Shown here in pieces: positions 1-8,025 of a DNA stretch of 43,344 bases. The stretch is from Actinocatenispora comari (GTDB lineage Bacteria; Actinomycetota; Actinomycetes; Mycobacteriales; Micromonosporaceae). Made by a program: the position numbers and the translations under genes. Below the pieces are notes generated by a model. The model was given only the letters and a program-made list of their open reading frames with translations, was not told the DNA's origin and made no database searches. The stretch covers positions 1 to 43,344 of the forward strand of contig NZ_BOPO01000042.1 of assembly GCF_017312725.1 (NCBI RefSeq), read 5' to 3'. The number at the start of each line of letters is the position of its first letter. The stretch's first letter is position 1.

Positions 1-471
1 ACCGTGCGCACGGCAAGCACCCGCGCCACGCCGGGTCGGACCGCGAGCACCCGGGCCACGGCGGGTCGGACCGCGAGCGCGCGGCCCGCGGCCAAACGGT
101 CGACGGCTCGCACGGCAAGCACTCGCGCGACGGCGGCTCGGACCGCGAGCGCCCGCGCGACGGCGGCTCGTACTGCGAGCGCCCGGGCCGGGGCAGCTCG
201 TTCGGCTGCGGTGCGTCCGCGGACGGCGAGCGGTACGGGCGGCTCGGCCGGCGGACGCACGGTGCGGCGCACCGGTGGCGTGGCCGCGTCCCGGCAGTCC
301 GGGGCCCGGCGATCATCGGCGGCCCGGTCGGTGACCCGGCCGAGTGCCGGCAGCGGGCGGCCGGCGACCAGGGTGTCGGCCCGGCCGAGCCGACGCAGCG
401 GTGGCGCGGTGGGCGCTCGTGGCGCCACCGCCGTCCGACGGCCGCGTACGGTTGCCGCCCGGCGCGGTTGA
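1..471 (+). CDS. C-terminal part of an Arg/Ala/Thr/Ser repeat protein (5' end outside window)
   Basis: The frame is open from base 1 and ends at a TGA at 469-471, so this is probably the tail of a longer gene. The visible part is built from a 10-residue unit of the form R-T-A-S-(T/A)-R-A-T-(P/A)-(G/A), repeated about six times and then decaying into a basic low-complexity tail. There are almost no acidic residues. Such basic Ala-rich tails are known on nucleoid-associated and other DNA-binding actinobacterial proteins, but no domain is visible and no function can be assigned. A strong hairpin lies 46 bases after the stop, supporting a real gene end. The unit length of 30 bp matches other in-frame repeats in the window. 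Confidence 0.5.
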   Translation, partial: TVRTASTRATPGRTASTRATAGRTASARPAAKRSTARTASTRATAARTASARATAARTASARAGAARSAAVRPRTASGTGGSAGGRTVRRTGGVAASRQSGARRSSAARSVTRPSAGSGRPATRVSARPSRRSGGAVGARGATAVRRPRTVAARRG

Positions 472-517
472 CCGAGGCGGTGTGCCGGATCGCGAGGTCC
501 GGTACACGGAGGTAGCC

Positions 518-555
518 CGGTGTGGGCCCCGAGCGAACGCCCGGGGCCCACACCG
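518..555 (+). terminator. Hairpin terminator after the repeat protein
   Basis: A perfect 13-bp inverted repeat (518-530 with 543-555) encloses a 12-base loop, starting 46 bases after the stop of the upstream gene. The left arm reads CGGTGTGGGCCCC. There is no T run, as is usual in high-GC actinobacteria. A factor-independent terminator is the simplest reading. Confidence 0.6.
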
Positions 556-567
556 CGATCCGGCGCC

Positions 568-634
568 GCATCGTGCGGCCGAGAGCCAGGGCGGTGCGGG
601 ACCGCGGACGCGCATCGTGCGGCCGAGAGCCAGG
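568..634. repeat. 23-bp direct repeat, two copies
   Basis: Positions 568-590 and 612-634 carry the same 23 bases, beginning GCATCGTGCGGCCGAGAGCC, offset by 44 bp. They lead directly into the 28-bp array that follows. The stretch contains no convincing gene. Confidence 0.8.
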
Positions 635-641
635 CGGTGCG

Positions 642-791
642 GAAGGCGCGGACGCGGCGGGGTTGTTGTGCGGAAGGCGCGGGTGCGGCGGGGTCGTGCG
701 GAAGGCGCGGGTGCGGCGGGGTCGTGCGGAAGGCGCGGGTGCGGCGGGGTCGTGCGGAAGGCGCGGGTGCGGCGGGGTCGTGCGGAAGGCC
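642..791. repeat. 28-bp tandem repeat array
   Basis: Four perfect 28-bp units (673-700, 701-728, 729-756, 757-784) follow a diverged 31-bp unit at 642-672 and end with a partial unit at 785-791. Each unit starts GAAGGCGCGGGTGCGGCGGG. Because 28 is not a multiple of three, the array cannot encode a simple peptide repeat. The array sits 50 bp upstream of the F420:NADP oxidoreductase start. The rest of 472-841 holds only the hairpin and the 23-bp repeat. Confidence 0.9.
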
Positions 792-841
792 ACGTCGCGG
801 GCTGGGCCGGCGTCCTACCGGCGGTGCGGTTGAATGGTGGC

Positions 842-1534
842 ATGCCGTTTGATGCGAGTGTGCTGCCCGATGTGTCCGGACTGACGGTGGGTGTCCTCGG
901 TGGCACCGGCCCGCAGGGGAGGGGCCTGGCGTACCGGTTGGCACGGGCCGGCCAGCGGGTGGTGCTGGGGTCGCGCAACGCCGAGCGCGGGATCGCCGCG
1001 GCGGCCGAGCTGGCGCAGCTGCCCGGGGCGGACGCGGGCGAGGTGTCCGGCGGCGACAACGCGGTGGCGGCCGGCTGCGACGTGGTGATCGCCGCCCTGC
1101 CGTACGAGGGTCATGCCGAGACGTTGACCGCGCTGCGCGGCGAGCTGGCCGGCCGGATCCTGGTCGACTGCGTGAACCCGCTCGGGTTCGACCAGCGCGG
1201 CCCGCACGCGGTGCCGGTACCGGAGGGCAGCGCCGCCGAGCAGGCCGCGACGTTGCTGCCGGACACCCGGGTCACGGCGGCGTTCCATCACGTCAGCGCG
1301 GTGCTGCTGACCGACCCGTCGGTGGCCTCGGTGGACACCGACGTGCTGGTGCTGGCCGACGACCGACCCGCCGCGGAGACGGTGCAGGCGCTGGCGAGCC
1401 GGATCACCGGCATCCGTGGCGTGTTCGCCGGACGGCTGCGCAACGCCGGGCAGATCGAGGCGTTGACGGCGAACCTGATCGCGATCAACCGGCGGTACAA
1501 GGCGCACGCCGGCATCCGCATCACCGACGTCTGA
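842..1534 (+). CDS. fno: NADPH-dependent F420 reductase (F420H2:NADP+ oxidoreductase)
   Basis: Encodes 230 residues. It is predicted to move hydride between coenzyme F420 and NADP in the cytosol, supplying reduced F420 or NADPH. The N-terminus has a Rossmann fold with GGTGPQG at residues 20-26, and the LGSRNAERG stretch at 42-50 is the segment that in this family reads the NADP 2'-phosphate. Length fits the family (about 210-230). The ATG at 842 is chosen because the Rossmann strand starts a few residues later; the open frame extends upstream into the tandem repeats, which is unlikely to be coding. Only a weak ribosome site (GGTGG) precedes it. The next gene starts 24 bp downstream and may be cotranscribed. 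A related NADP-binding oxidoreductase is the alternative. Confidence 0.8.
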   Translation: MPFDASVLPDVSGLTVGVLGGTGPQGRGLAYRLARAGQRVVLGSRNAERGIAAAAELAQLPGADAGEVSGGDNAVAAGCDVVIAALPYEGHAETLTALRGELAGRILVDCVNPLGFDQRGPHAVPVPEGSAAEQAATLLPDTRVTAAFHHVSAVLLTDPSVASVDTDVLVLADDRPAAETVQALASRITGIRGVFAGRLRNAGQIEALTANLIAINRRYKAHAGIRITDV

Positions 1535-1558
1535 CCCCCGCCGACCGGAAGGCGTTCG

Positions 1559-2347
1559 ATGGCTGGCGAGTCGAGCCGGCGGGGGCCGTTGCCGCCGGGG
1601 CCTGGGCGGCCGGTGCCGTCCCGGGTGGTGTCGCTGGTGCCGTCGCTGACCGAATCGGTGGCACTGACCGCGCCGGAACTGCTGGTCGGCGCCACCGACT
1701 GGTGCACCGAGCCGGCCTGGCTGGACGTGCCCCGGGTCGGCGGCAGCAAGTACCCGCGGGTCGACGACGTGCTGGCGCTGGCGCCGGACCTGGTGCTCGC
1801 CAACGAGGAGGAGAACCGGCTCGCCGATGTCGAGGCGCTGCGCGCGGCCGGTGTCGAGGTCTGGGTCTGCTTCCCGCGCACCGTCGAGACTGCACTGTCC
1901 ACGTTGGACGAGATGGTGCGGGTGCTGGGCGTCCCGCGGCCCGGCTGGCTGGACGCGGCACACCGCGCCTGGGCCGCCCCGCCGCCCGTCGCCGGTGCCG
2001 GCGTGGCCCGCCGGGCGCTGGTGCCGGTGTGGCGGCGGCCGTGGATCTGGCTGGGTACCGACACGTTCGCCGCGGACGTGCTGCGCCGCCTCGGTGTCAC
2101 GGTGCCGCAGATCGGCGCGGACCGGTCCCAGCGGTACCCGCGGCTCGCCGTGCCGGCCGCGATCGAGCAGGCCGAGCCGGACCTGGTGGTACTGCCGGAC
2201 GAGCCGTACCGGTTCAGCGCCACCGACGGCCCCGAGGCGTTCGGTGGCCTGCCCGCGGCGCTCGTCTCCGGCCGCCATCTCACCTGGTACGGCCCGTCCC
2301 TCGCCGAGGCGCCCCGGCTGCTGTCGGCCGCCCTGCCGCCGTCCTGA
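1559..2347 (+). CDS. Helical-backbone metal receptor fold protein (BtuF/FhuD-like), no export signal
   Basis: Encodes 262 residues. The segment VVSLVPSLTESVALTAPE (23-40) and the following VGATDWC and PDLVLANEEEN motifs are those of the periplasmic-binding-protein family that includes BtuF (vitamin B12) and ferric-siderophore receptors. Unlike transporter components it has no signal peptide or lipobox, only a short Pro/Arg/Ser-rich N-terminus, and no permease or ATPase lies beside it. It is therefore probably a cytoplasmic member of the family; ligand unknown. The ATG at 1559 has GGAAGG about 7 bases upstream. It follows the F420 reductase by 24 bp and ends at a convergent terminator facing panB. 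Confidence 0.7.
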   Translation: MAGESSRRGPLPPGPGRPVPSRVVSLVPSLTESVALTAPELLVGATDWCTEPAWLDVPRVGGSKYPRVDDVLALAPDLVLANEEENRLADVEALRAAGVEVWVCFPRTVETALSTLDEMVRVLGVPRPGWLDAAHRAWAAPPPVAGAGVARRALVPVWRRPWIWLGTDTFAADVLRRLGVTVPQIGADRSQRYPRLAVPAAIEQAEPDLVVLPDEPYRFSATDGPEAFGGLPAALVSGRHLTWYGPSLAEAPRLLSAALPPS

Positions 2348-2438
2348 CTCCGGCTACCGGACGCCGGCTCCGGCGTGCCGCCGCCGTCCACGCGGATCCC
2401 ATCCGGTCGCCGGCGCCCGAATCCCGCCTGCGTACGGG

Positions 2439-2470
2439 GGTGGCCCGGCCGCGGTTGCGACCGGGCCACC
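2439..2470. terminator. Bidirectional terminator between the metal-receptor gene and panB
   Basis: Ten-base perfect arms, GGTGGCCCGG at 2439-2448 and its complement at 2461-2470, enclose a 12-base loop. The hairpin lies between two convergent genes, 9 bp past the panB stop and about 90 bp past the other stop, so it can serve both. Confidence 0.65.
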
Positions 2471-2479
2471 GTCGGTGGG

Positions 2480-3325
2480 TCAGAAGGTGTGTTCCTCGGC
2501 CGGGAACGTGCCGGCGGTGACGTCGGCGGCGTAGGCTCGGGCCGCGTCGGCGAGCACGTCGTGCAGGTTCGCGTACCGCTTGACGAAGCGCGGCGTGCGC
2601 CCGGTGCGCATCCCGGCCATGTCCTGCCACACGAGCACCTGCGCGTCGCACTCGGGTCCGGCACCGATGCCGATGGTCGGGATCGCGAGCTCGTGCGTGA
2701 TCCGCTTGGCCACCTGGCCCGGCACCATCTCCAGCACCACGGCGAAGGCGCCGGCCTCGCACACCGCGCGGGCGTCGGCGACCACCGCATCGGCCGCCTC
2801 GCCGCGCCCCTGCACCCGGTACCCGCCGAGCAGGTGCTCGGACTGCGGGGTGAAGCCGATGTGCGCCATCACCGGGATGCCGGCGTGGGTCAGCGCCTCG
2901 ATCTGCGGCTTCATCCGGACGCCGCCCTCCAGCTTGACCGCCTGCGCGCCGCCCTCCTTCATCAGCCGTACCGCCGAGGCCAGCGCCTGCGCCGGTGACG
3001 CCTCGTAGCTGCCGAACGGCAGGTCGGCCACCACCAGCGTCCGGGTCGTCGACCGGGTCACCGCCGCCACCAGCGGCAACAGCTCGTCCAGGCTGACCCG
3101 TACGGTGGTGTCGTAGCCGTACACGTTGTTCGCCGCGGAGTCGCCGACGAGCAGCACCGGGATGCCCACCTCGTCGAAGATCCGCGCCGAGTACTGGTCG
3201 TACGCGGTGAGCATCGGCCACCGCTCGCCGCGCTCCTTGGCCTCGCGCAGGTGCGCGATGCGTACCCGTTTGATGCCGGGCCCGCCGTACAGGCTCGGTG
3301 TCCCGTCGGCGCTCTTGTCCGTCAT
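2480..3325 (-). CDS. panB: 3-methyl-2-oxobutanoate hydroxymethyltransferase
   Basis: Encodes 281 residues. PanB transfers a hydroxymethyl group from methylenetetrahydrofolate to alpha-ketoisovalerate, giving ketopantoate, the first committed step of pantothenate and CoA synthesis. The protein shows the TIM-barrel landmarks of the family: [11 protein letters not shown] near the N-terminus, [18 protein letters not shown], a KLEGG segment, AHIGFTPQS, and VLEMVP with the general-base glutamate, then [21 protein letters not shown]. The ATG at 3325 is chosen over an in-frame upstream start because GGAAGGGAGAA lies about 10 bases before it and homology begins soon after. It lies 166 bp downstream of nadE on the same strand. 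Confidence in function is high. Confidence 0.93.
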   Translation of the reverse strand: MTDKSADGTPSLYGGPGIKRVRIAHLREAKERGERWPMLTAYDQYSARIFDEVGIPVLLVGDSAANNVYGYDTTVRVSLDELLPLVAAVTRSTTRTLVVADLPFGSYEASPAQALASAVRLMKEGGAQAVKLEGGVRMKPQIEALTHAGIPVMAHIGFTPQSEHLLGGYRVQGRGEAADAVVADARAVCEAGAFAVVLEMVPGQVAKRITHELAIPTIGIGAGPECDAQVLVWQDMAGMRTGRTPRFVKRYANLHDVLADAARAYAADVTAGTFPAEEHTF

Positions 3326-3491
3326 GGCGTGCGTTCTCCCTTCCTCAAGGCCCATTCGGGTCCCTGGGTGCGGAAGCCGCCCGTCGACGGTGTGCTCGCC
3401 GACGCTGGCGTGCTCCCGCAGAGGATCTTCACATCCGAGTGTCGCATCGCGGCAGACCCGGGTTGAGAAATTCACACCGGAATCGGACCGC

Positions 3492-5240
3492 TCACGCCTC
3501 GCGGAAACGGTTGGTGATCGGCAGCCGGCGGTCCCGGCCGAACGCCTTCGGACTGATCTTCGGGCCGGGCGCGGACTGCCGCCGCTTGTACTCGGCCCGG
3601 TCGACCATGCCGATCACCCGGTCGACGACCGCCGCGTCGTGGCCGCCGGCGACCAGGTCGGCGCGGCTCGCGTCCCCGTCGACGTAGCGGGCCAGGATCG
3701 CGTCCAGCTCGTCGTACTCGGGCAGCGAGTCGGTGTCGAGCTGACCGGGGCGCAGCTCGGCCGACGGCGGCTTGCTGATCGAGTTCGCCGGGATCGGTTC
3801 GGTGCGCCCGCGCCGCTTCGCGTCGGCGTTGCGCCACCGGGCGAGCTGCCAGACCAGCGTCTTCGGCACGTCCTTGAGCGGGTTGAACCCGCCGACCGAG
3901 TCCCCGTACAGGGTGGAGTAGCCGACCGCGAGCTCGCTCTTGTTGCCGGTGGTCAGCACCAGGTGACCCTCCTGGTTGGACAGTGCCATCAGGATCACCC
4001 CGCGCACCCGCGCCTGCAGGTTCTCCACCGCCATCCCGGACAGCTCCAGGTTCGCCAGGAACGTGTCGACCATCGGCGCGATCGGCTGCACCCGGTAGTG
4101 CAGCCCGGTGCGTTCGGCCAGGTCCGCGGCGTCGGACTGGGAGTGCTCCGAGGAGTACTCGCTGGGCATCGACACGCCGTGCACGTGCTCGGCGCCAATC
4201 GCGTCGCAGGCGATCGCGGCGACCACGGTCGAGTCGATGCCGCCGGACAGCGCGATCACCACCGAGGAGAACCCCTGCTTGACCACGTAGTCGCGCAGCC
4301 CGGTGACCAGCGCCGCCCACACCTCCTCCTCGTCGGCGATCCGGTCGGCGATCCCGTAGGTGGCGCGCGGCGCCGGCGGCGTCGGCAGCTGCTCGGAGAG
4401 CACCGTGTGCTCGATCGCCATCCCGGCGCCCTCGGCCGGCGGGGTGCCGGTCGCGGCCGGCAGCTCCAGGTCGAGCACCATCAGCTCCTCGGCGAACTGG
4501 GCGGCCCGCGCCAGCGGCGCGCCGTCGGCGCCGACCACGATCGAGTCGCCGTCGAACACCAGCTCGTCCTGCGCCCCGACCATGTTCACGTACGCCAGCG
4601 TCGCGCCGGCCTCCACCGCCCGCCGGGCGCACAGCTCGGCGCGCACGTCGTCCTTGTTCAGCTCGTACGGGGAGCCGTTGACGTTGACGACCAGGCCCGC
4701 GCCGGCGACCCGGGCCGCGGCGAACGGGCCGCCCGCCTGCCACAGGTCCTCGCAGACGGTCAGCGCCACGTCGACGCCGCCGATGCGCACCACCTGCAGC
4801 GCGTCGCCGGGGACGAAGTAGCGGTCCTCGTCGAACACCCCGTAGTTGGGCAGGTGGTGCTTGAAGTAGCGGGTCACCACCCGGCCGCCGGACAGCAGCG
4901 CGAGCGCGTTGCGCGGGCCGCGGGCCGGGTCGGCCTCGGCGCTCATCCGGGACGGGCCGTCCGCGTCCAGGTAGCCGACCAGCACCGCGAGCCCGCCCAG
5001 GCCGTCGGTGTCCAGGTCGGCCGCGAGCGTCTGGAGCGCGGCCCGGCTGGCCCGCACGAACGACTCCCGGAACACCAGGTCCTCCACCGGGTACCCGGTG
5101 AGCATCATCTCGGGGAACGCGACGAGCTGGGCTCCCGCGTCGGCGGCCCGCCGGGTGGTGTCCCGAACGATCCGCGCGTTCCCGGTCAGGTCGCCCACGG
5201 TCGGATCCACCTGGGCAAGAGCAAGACGCAACGTCGGCAT
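3492..5240 (-). CDS. nadE: Glutamine-dependent NAD+ synthetase
   Basis: Encodes 582 residues. It converts nicotinate adenine dinucleotide to NAD+ using ATP and ammonia taken from glutamine. An N-terminal nitrilase-type glutaminase carries the Glu-Lys-Cys triad: E44 in [11 protein letters not shown]127 in [15 protein letters not shown]163 in LTVCEDLW. The C-terminal synthetase has the PP-loop SGGIDS at 332-337 and the [19 protein letters not shown] segment. The start [17 protein letters not shown] matches where the glutaminase domain begins; the frame is open further upstream but without homology. It is followed by panB and preceded by an epimerase-like gene 86 bp away, all on the minus strand, so cotranscription is possible. 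Confidence 0.95.
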   Translation of the reverse strand: MPTLRLALAQVDPTVGDLTGNARIVRDTTRRAADAGAQLVAFPEMMLTGYPVEDLVFRESFVRASRAALQTLAADLDTDGLGGLAVLVGYLDADGPSRMSAEADPARGPRNALALLSGGRVVTRYFKHHLPNYGVFDEDRYFVPGDALQVVRIGGVDVALTVCEDLWQAGGPFAAARVAGAGLVVNVNGSPYELNKDDVRAELCARRAVEAGATLAYVNMVGAQDELVFDGDSIVVGADGAPLARAAQFAEELMVLDLELPAATGTPPAEGAGMAIEHTVLSEQLPTPPAPRATYGIADRIADEEEVWAALVTGLRDYVVKQGFSSVVIALSGGIDSTVVAAIACDAIGAEHVHGVSMPSEYSSEHSQSDAADLAERTGLHYRVQPIAPMVDTFLANLELSGMAVENLQARVRGVILMALSNQEGHLVLTTGNKSELAVGYSTLYGDSVGGFNPLKDVPKTLVWQLARWRNADAKRRGRTEPIPANSISKPPSAELRPGQLDTDSLPEYDELDAILARYVDGDASRADLVAGGHDAAVVDRVIGMVDRAEYKRRQSAPGPKISPKAFGRDRRLPITNRFREA

Positions 5241-5326
5241 GCCCCCATCCTCGCGCACCCGGCCCGGACCGCCGATCGTCTCCCGGCCCGGCACGCCGTG
5301 GAGTCCGTCACGCCCCGGCGGCGCGC

Positions 5327-6115
5327 TCAGAGCGTGCGGGTGGGCGACCAGGAAAGGGCGCTCATGGTGGGGGACAGGTCGATCAGGGCGCCGGCGGCGT
5401 CGCCGGTCAGCGGCAGGGTACGGATGCCGGCCGGGGTGTCCAGCGCGCCCAGCAGCGCGGCGGCGAGGTCCGAGCCGGCCAGCGCCGGCAGCGGCCGGCC
5501 GTCGGCGAACCGCAGCGGCGGGTGCGGGTCCGCCGCGGTGGCCCGGTCGCGCCGCAGCGCGGTCTGGGTGTTGGCGTAGTCGGTCTGGGCCAGCCCGACC
5601 TCCCAGGCCGGCCACACGTCGTCCGGCGTCGGCCAGGCCAGCCGCAAGATCGTCAGGTCGATACCGGTGGCCGTCGCGGCGGCCCGGACCGCCTGCTCAC
5701 CGAGCCGCTTCGTCAGCCCGTACGGGTCGGTCGCGTCCGGCTCGTCGTCGGCGTGCAGCTGCCGGCTGCCCAGCGCCGCGAACACCGACAGGCTGGACAC
5801 GAACACCACGTGCCGCACGTCCGCCTTCGCCGCGGCGAGCACCGTCAGGTACGCCGACTTGACGTGCACGTCGAACGCGGTGGACGGATCGACCCGGTCG
5901 TCCGGCGTGGTCGGCGCCATCGCCATGTGGATCACCGCGTCCATCCCGGCGCAGGCGCGCGCCAGGTCGGTCGGGTCGGTGGCGTCGCCCTGCCGGTACT
6001 CGCAGTCGGCCGTCGGTGGATGCAGGTCGAGCACCCGGACCTGGTGGCGCCTGGCGAGGCCGGGCAGCACCAGCCGGCCGACGTAGCCCGCCCCGCCGAT
6101 GACCAACAGCCGCAT
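5327..6115 (-). CDS. NAD-dependent epimerase/dehydratase family protein
   Basis: Encodes 262 residues of the extended short-chain dehydrogenase family. GGAGYVG at 7-13 is the NAD-binding glycine motif; VVFVSSLSVF (103-112) and PYGLTKRLGE with Tyr132 and Lys136 supply the catalytic Ser-Tyr-x3-Lys set. A nucleotide-sugar or related substrate is likely but cannot be named. The ATG at 6115 follows GGGAGGAA by about 4 bases, a strong site; longer in-frame starts upstream lack one. It diverges from glnA2 across a 414-bp intergenic region and lies upstream of nadE on the same strand. Confidence 0.8.
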   Translation of the reverse strand: MRLLVIGGAGYVGRLVLPGLARRHQVRVLDLHPPTADCEYRQGDATDPTDLARACAGMDAVIHMAMAPTTPDDRVDPSTAFDVHVKSAYLTVLAAAKADVRHVVFVSSLSVFAALGSRQLHADDEPDATDPYGLTKRLGEQAVRAAATATGIDLTILRLAWPTPDDVWPAWEVGLAQTDYANTQTALRRDRATAADPHPPLRFADGRPLPALAGSDLAAALLGALDTPAGIRTLPLTGDAAGALIDLSPTMSALSWSPTRTL

Positions 6116-6259
6116 TCTTCCTCCCACGATGCCGGACCGGTGCCGGGCGGACACCGGCACGTTGGGCCGGGAAACGCACCGCGCCTCCGGCCACTGCACC
6201 GACAGCCTGTCACACCGGACCACCGGCCCTGGCGCGCGACGGGCCCCTTCCGGTGTGCC

Positions 6260-6319
6260 GCCCCGGATGCCGGGCCCCCGGATGTCGGCGCCCCGGATGC
6301 CGGGCCCCCGGATGCCGGG
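6260..6319. repeat. 30-bp tandem duplication in the epimerase/glnA2 divergent region
   Basis: Two 30-bp units (6260-6289 and 6290-6319) differ at two bases; each holds two copies of CCCCGGATG followed by CGGG- or CGGC-type ends. The 414-bp region 6116-6529 otherwise contains a direct repeat at 6421-6439 and presumably both divergent promoters; no gene is convincing. Confidence 0.75.
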
Positions 6320-6420
6320 CCGTGGTCGGCGGGCCGGCCCGGGCCTCGTCCGGCGTCCGGGGCGGCACAGGCGACCCGCCGTGCCGCCGCGCCGATCCGC
6401 CGCCCGGCCAGCCGAACAAT

Positions 6421-6439
6421 ACGGTCATAAACGGTCATA
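6421..6439 (+). promoter_or_regulatory. Direct repeat ACGGTCATA upstream of glnA2
   Basis: ACGGTCATA occurs at 6421-6429 and again at 6431-6439, a 10-bp helical spacing typical of dimeric activator or repressor sites. It is 91 bp upstream of the glnA2 start in the most AT-rich part of the divergent region. The half-site GTCAT loosely resembles GlnR half-sites (GTnAC) but does not match them well, so the binding protein is unknown. Confidence 0.35.
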
Positions 6440-6529
6440 CGGCGACGGCCGGCGGTCTCGCGGTCCCGACATGCTGCGAGGTTGCGTGCCGAGTGCCCAT
6501 CGACCGGTACGGCGAGGCACACTTCCCAC

Positions 6530-7882
6530 ATGGATCGTCAGCAGGAGTTCGTGTTGCGCACCCTGGAGGAGCGCGACATCCGGTTCCTCCGCCTGTGGTT
6601 CACCGACGTGCTCGGCACCCTCAAGAGCGTGTCGGTGGCGCCGGCCGAGCTGGAGGCCGCCTTCGAGGAGGGCATCGGGTTCGACGGCTCGGCGATCGAG
6701 GGGTTCGCGCGGGTACACGAGTCGGACATGATCGCCGTGCCGGACCCGGGGACGTTCCAGGTGTTCCCGTTCGAGGGCGGGGCGTCCGGCGAGTCGGCCC
6801 GGATGTTCTGCGACATCGCGATGCCGGACGGCTCGCCCGCCTGGGCCGACCCCCGGCACGTGCTGCGCCGCACCCTCGCCCGGGCCGCCGAGCGCGGCTT
6901 CACCTTCTACACCCACCCGGAGATCGAGTTCTTCCTGCTGGAGGACCTGCCCGCGGACGGCAGCGAGCCACGCCCGGTCGACACCGGCGGGTACTTCGAC
7001 AACACCACGCACCCGGTGGCCCGCGACTTCCGCCGGCAGACGGTGCTCGCGCTGGAGCGCATCGGCATCTCGGTGGAGTTCAGCCATCACGAGGTGGCGC
7101 CCGGCCAGCAGGAGATCGACCTGCGCTACGCCGACGCGCTGACCACCGCCGACAACGTGATGACGTTCCGGCACGTGGTCAAGGAGGTGGCGCTGTCGCA
7201 GGGGGTGCGCGCCACGTTCATGCCCAAGCCGTTCACCCACCAGCCGGGCAGCGGCATGCACACCCACCTGTCGCTGTTCGAGGGCGAGCGCAACGCGTTC
7301 CACGACCCGACCGACCCGATGAAGCTGTCGCCGGTGGCCCGCTCGTTCATCGCCGGCCTGCTGCGGCACGCCCGGGAGTACACGGCGATCACCAACCAGT
7401 GGGTCAACTCGTACAAGCGGCTGTTCCCGGAGCCGATGGCCGACAACATCAACGAGGTGCCGGCGTTCGTCTCCTGGGGGCACCTGAACCGGTCGGCGCT
7501 GGTACGCGTCCCGGCGTACGGCAAGCCGAACTCGGCCCGGGTGGAGATCCGCTCGATGGACACCGCCTGCAACCCCTACCTGGCGTACGCGATGCTGCTC
7601 GCCGCCGGGATGAAGGGCATCGAGGAGAAGTACGACCTGCCGCCCGGCGCCGAGGACGACGTGTGGGCGCTGTCCGACGCGGAGCGCCGCGCGCTGGGGT
7701 TCGAGCCGCTGCCGCAGGACCTGGCCGAGGCGCTGGACGTGATGGCCGGCAGCGACTTCGTCGCCGAGACCCTCGGTGAGAGCGTCTTCGACTTCTTCCT
7801 GAAGAACAAGCGGGCCGAGTGGGAGGCCTACGCCAGCCGGGTCACCCAGTACGAACGCCGCCGCTACCTCAACATCTTCTGA
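6530..7882 (+). CDS. glnA2: Glutamine synthetase family protein, GlnA2 type
   Basis: Encodes 450 residues. The N-terminus MDRQQEFVLRTLEERDIRF and the whole length match actinobacterial GlnA2 (Mycobacterium Rv2222c, Streptomyces SCO2241). Streptomyces GlnA2 has been described as a gamma-glutamylpolyamine synthetase, so polyamine or glutamine formation are both possible here. Visible glutamine synthetase landmarks: FDGSAIEGF (51-59), HPEIEFFLL (129-137), MPKPF (231-235), NQWVNSYKRL (289-298). KYDLPP at 367-372 places Tyr368 where GlnE adenylylates type I enzymes. ATG at 6530 is chosen by homology. It lies in the same window as glnE, as in mycobacteria, but six genes separate them. A hairpin follows the stop. 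Confidence 0.9.
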   Translation: MDRQQEFVLRTLEERDIRFLRLWFTDVLGTLKSVSVAPAELEAAFEEGIGFDGSAIEGFARVHESDMIAVPDPGTFQVFPFEGGASGESARMFCDIAMPDGSPAWADPRHVLRRTLARAAERGFTFYTHPEIEFFLLEDLPADGSEPRPVDTGGYFDNTTHPVARDFRRQTVLALERIGISVEFSHHEVAPGQQEIDLRYADALTTADNVMTFRHVVKEVALSQGVRATFMPKPFTHQPGSGMHTHLSLFEGERNAFHDPTDPMKLSPVARSFIAGLLRHAREYTAITNQWVNSYKRLFPEPMADNINEVPAFVSWGHLNRSALVRVPAYGKPNSARVEIRSMDTACNPYLAYAMLLAAGMKGIEEKYDLPPGAEDDVWALSDAERRALGFEPLPQDLAEALDVMAGSDFVAETLGESVFDFFLKNKRAEWEAYASRVTQYERRRYLNIF

Positions 7883-7888
7883 CCGGCA

Positions 7889-7905
7889 CGCTCCGCGACG
7901 GAGCG
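7889..7905 (+). terminator. Hairpin after glnA2
   Basis: CGCTCCG at 7889-7895 pairs with CGGAGCG at 7899-7905 around a 3-base loop, 6 bases past the stop codon. Seven GC-rich pairs without a T run; a probable terminator. Confidence 0.55.
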
Positions 7906-8013
7906 GGCCGCGGGGCGGTCGTTCGCGGGCGGGTGCGGCCGGCCGGTACGACCGTTGAGCCTCCGCCGGTGGAATTGTCGCCGGGCGGGGTGCCGGGACG
8001 TGCGGGCGTTCGC

Positions 8014-8019
8014 TACCGT
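8014..8019 (+). promoter_or_regulatory. Probable leaderless -10 element (TACCGT)
   Basis: TACCGT ends 6 bases before the ATG at 8026, and no Shine-Dalgarno sequence lies between. This is the arrangement of leaderless actinobacterial transcripts, where transcription starts at or beside the start codon. The same hexamer precedes hypX and lies upstream of the gene at the right edge. No convincing -35 was found. Confidence 0.45.
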
Positions 8020-8025
8020 TTCGGC

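Noticed and set aside
642-791. CRISPR array or repeat-encoded peptide
   Set aside because: Units of 28 bp abut directly without spacers, and the period is not divisible by three, so neither reading holds.
815-2790. Long minus-strand open frames opposite the F420 reductase and metal-receptor genes
   Set aside because: They are antisense to genes with clear homology, have no recognisable domains and show Arg/Pro/Ala-biased composition typical of GC-rich shadow frames.
3126-5579. 817-codon plus-strand open frame
   Set aside because: It lies antisense to panB and nadE, both well supported, and its translation is low-complexity His/Gln/Arg-rich with no domain.
6421-6439. GlnR box for glnA2
   Set aside because: The half-sites are GTCAT rather than the GTnAC/GaAAC pattern and the spacing does not fit, so it is reported only as an unassigned direct repeat.
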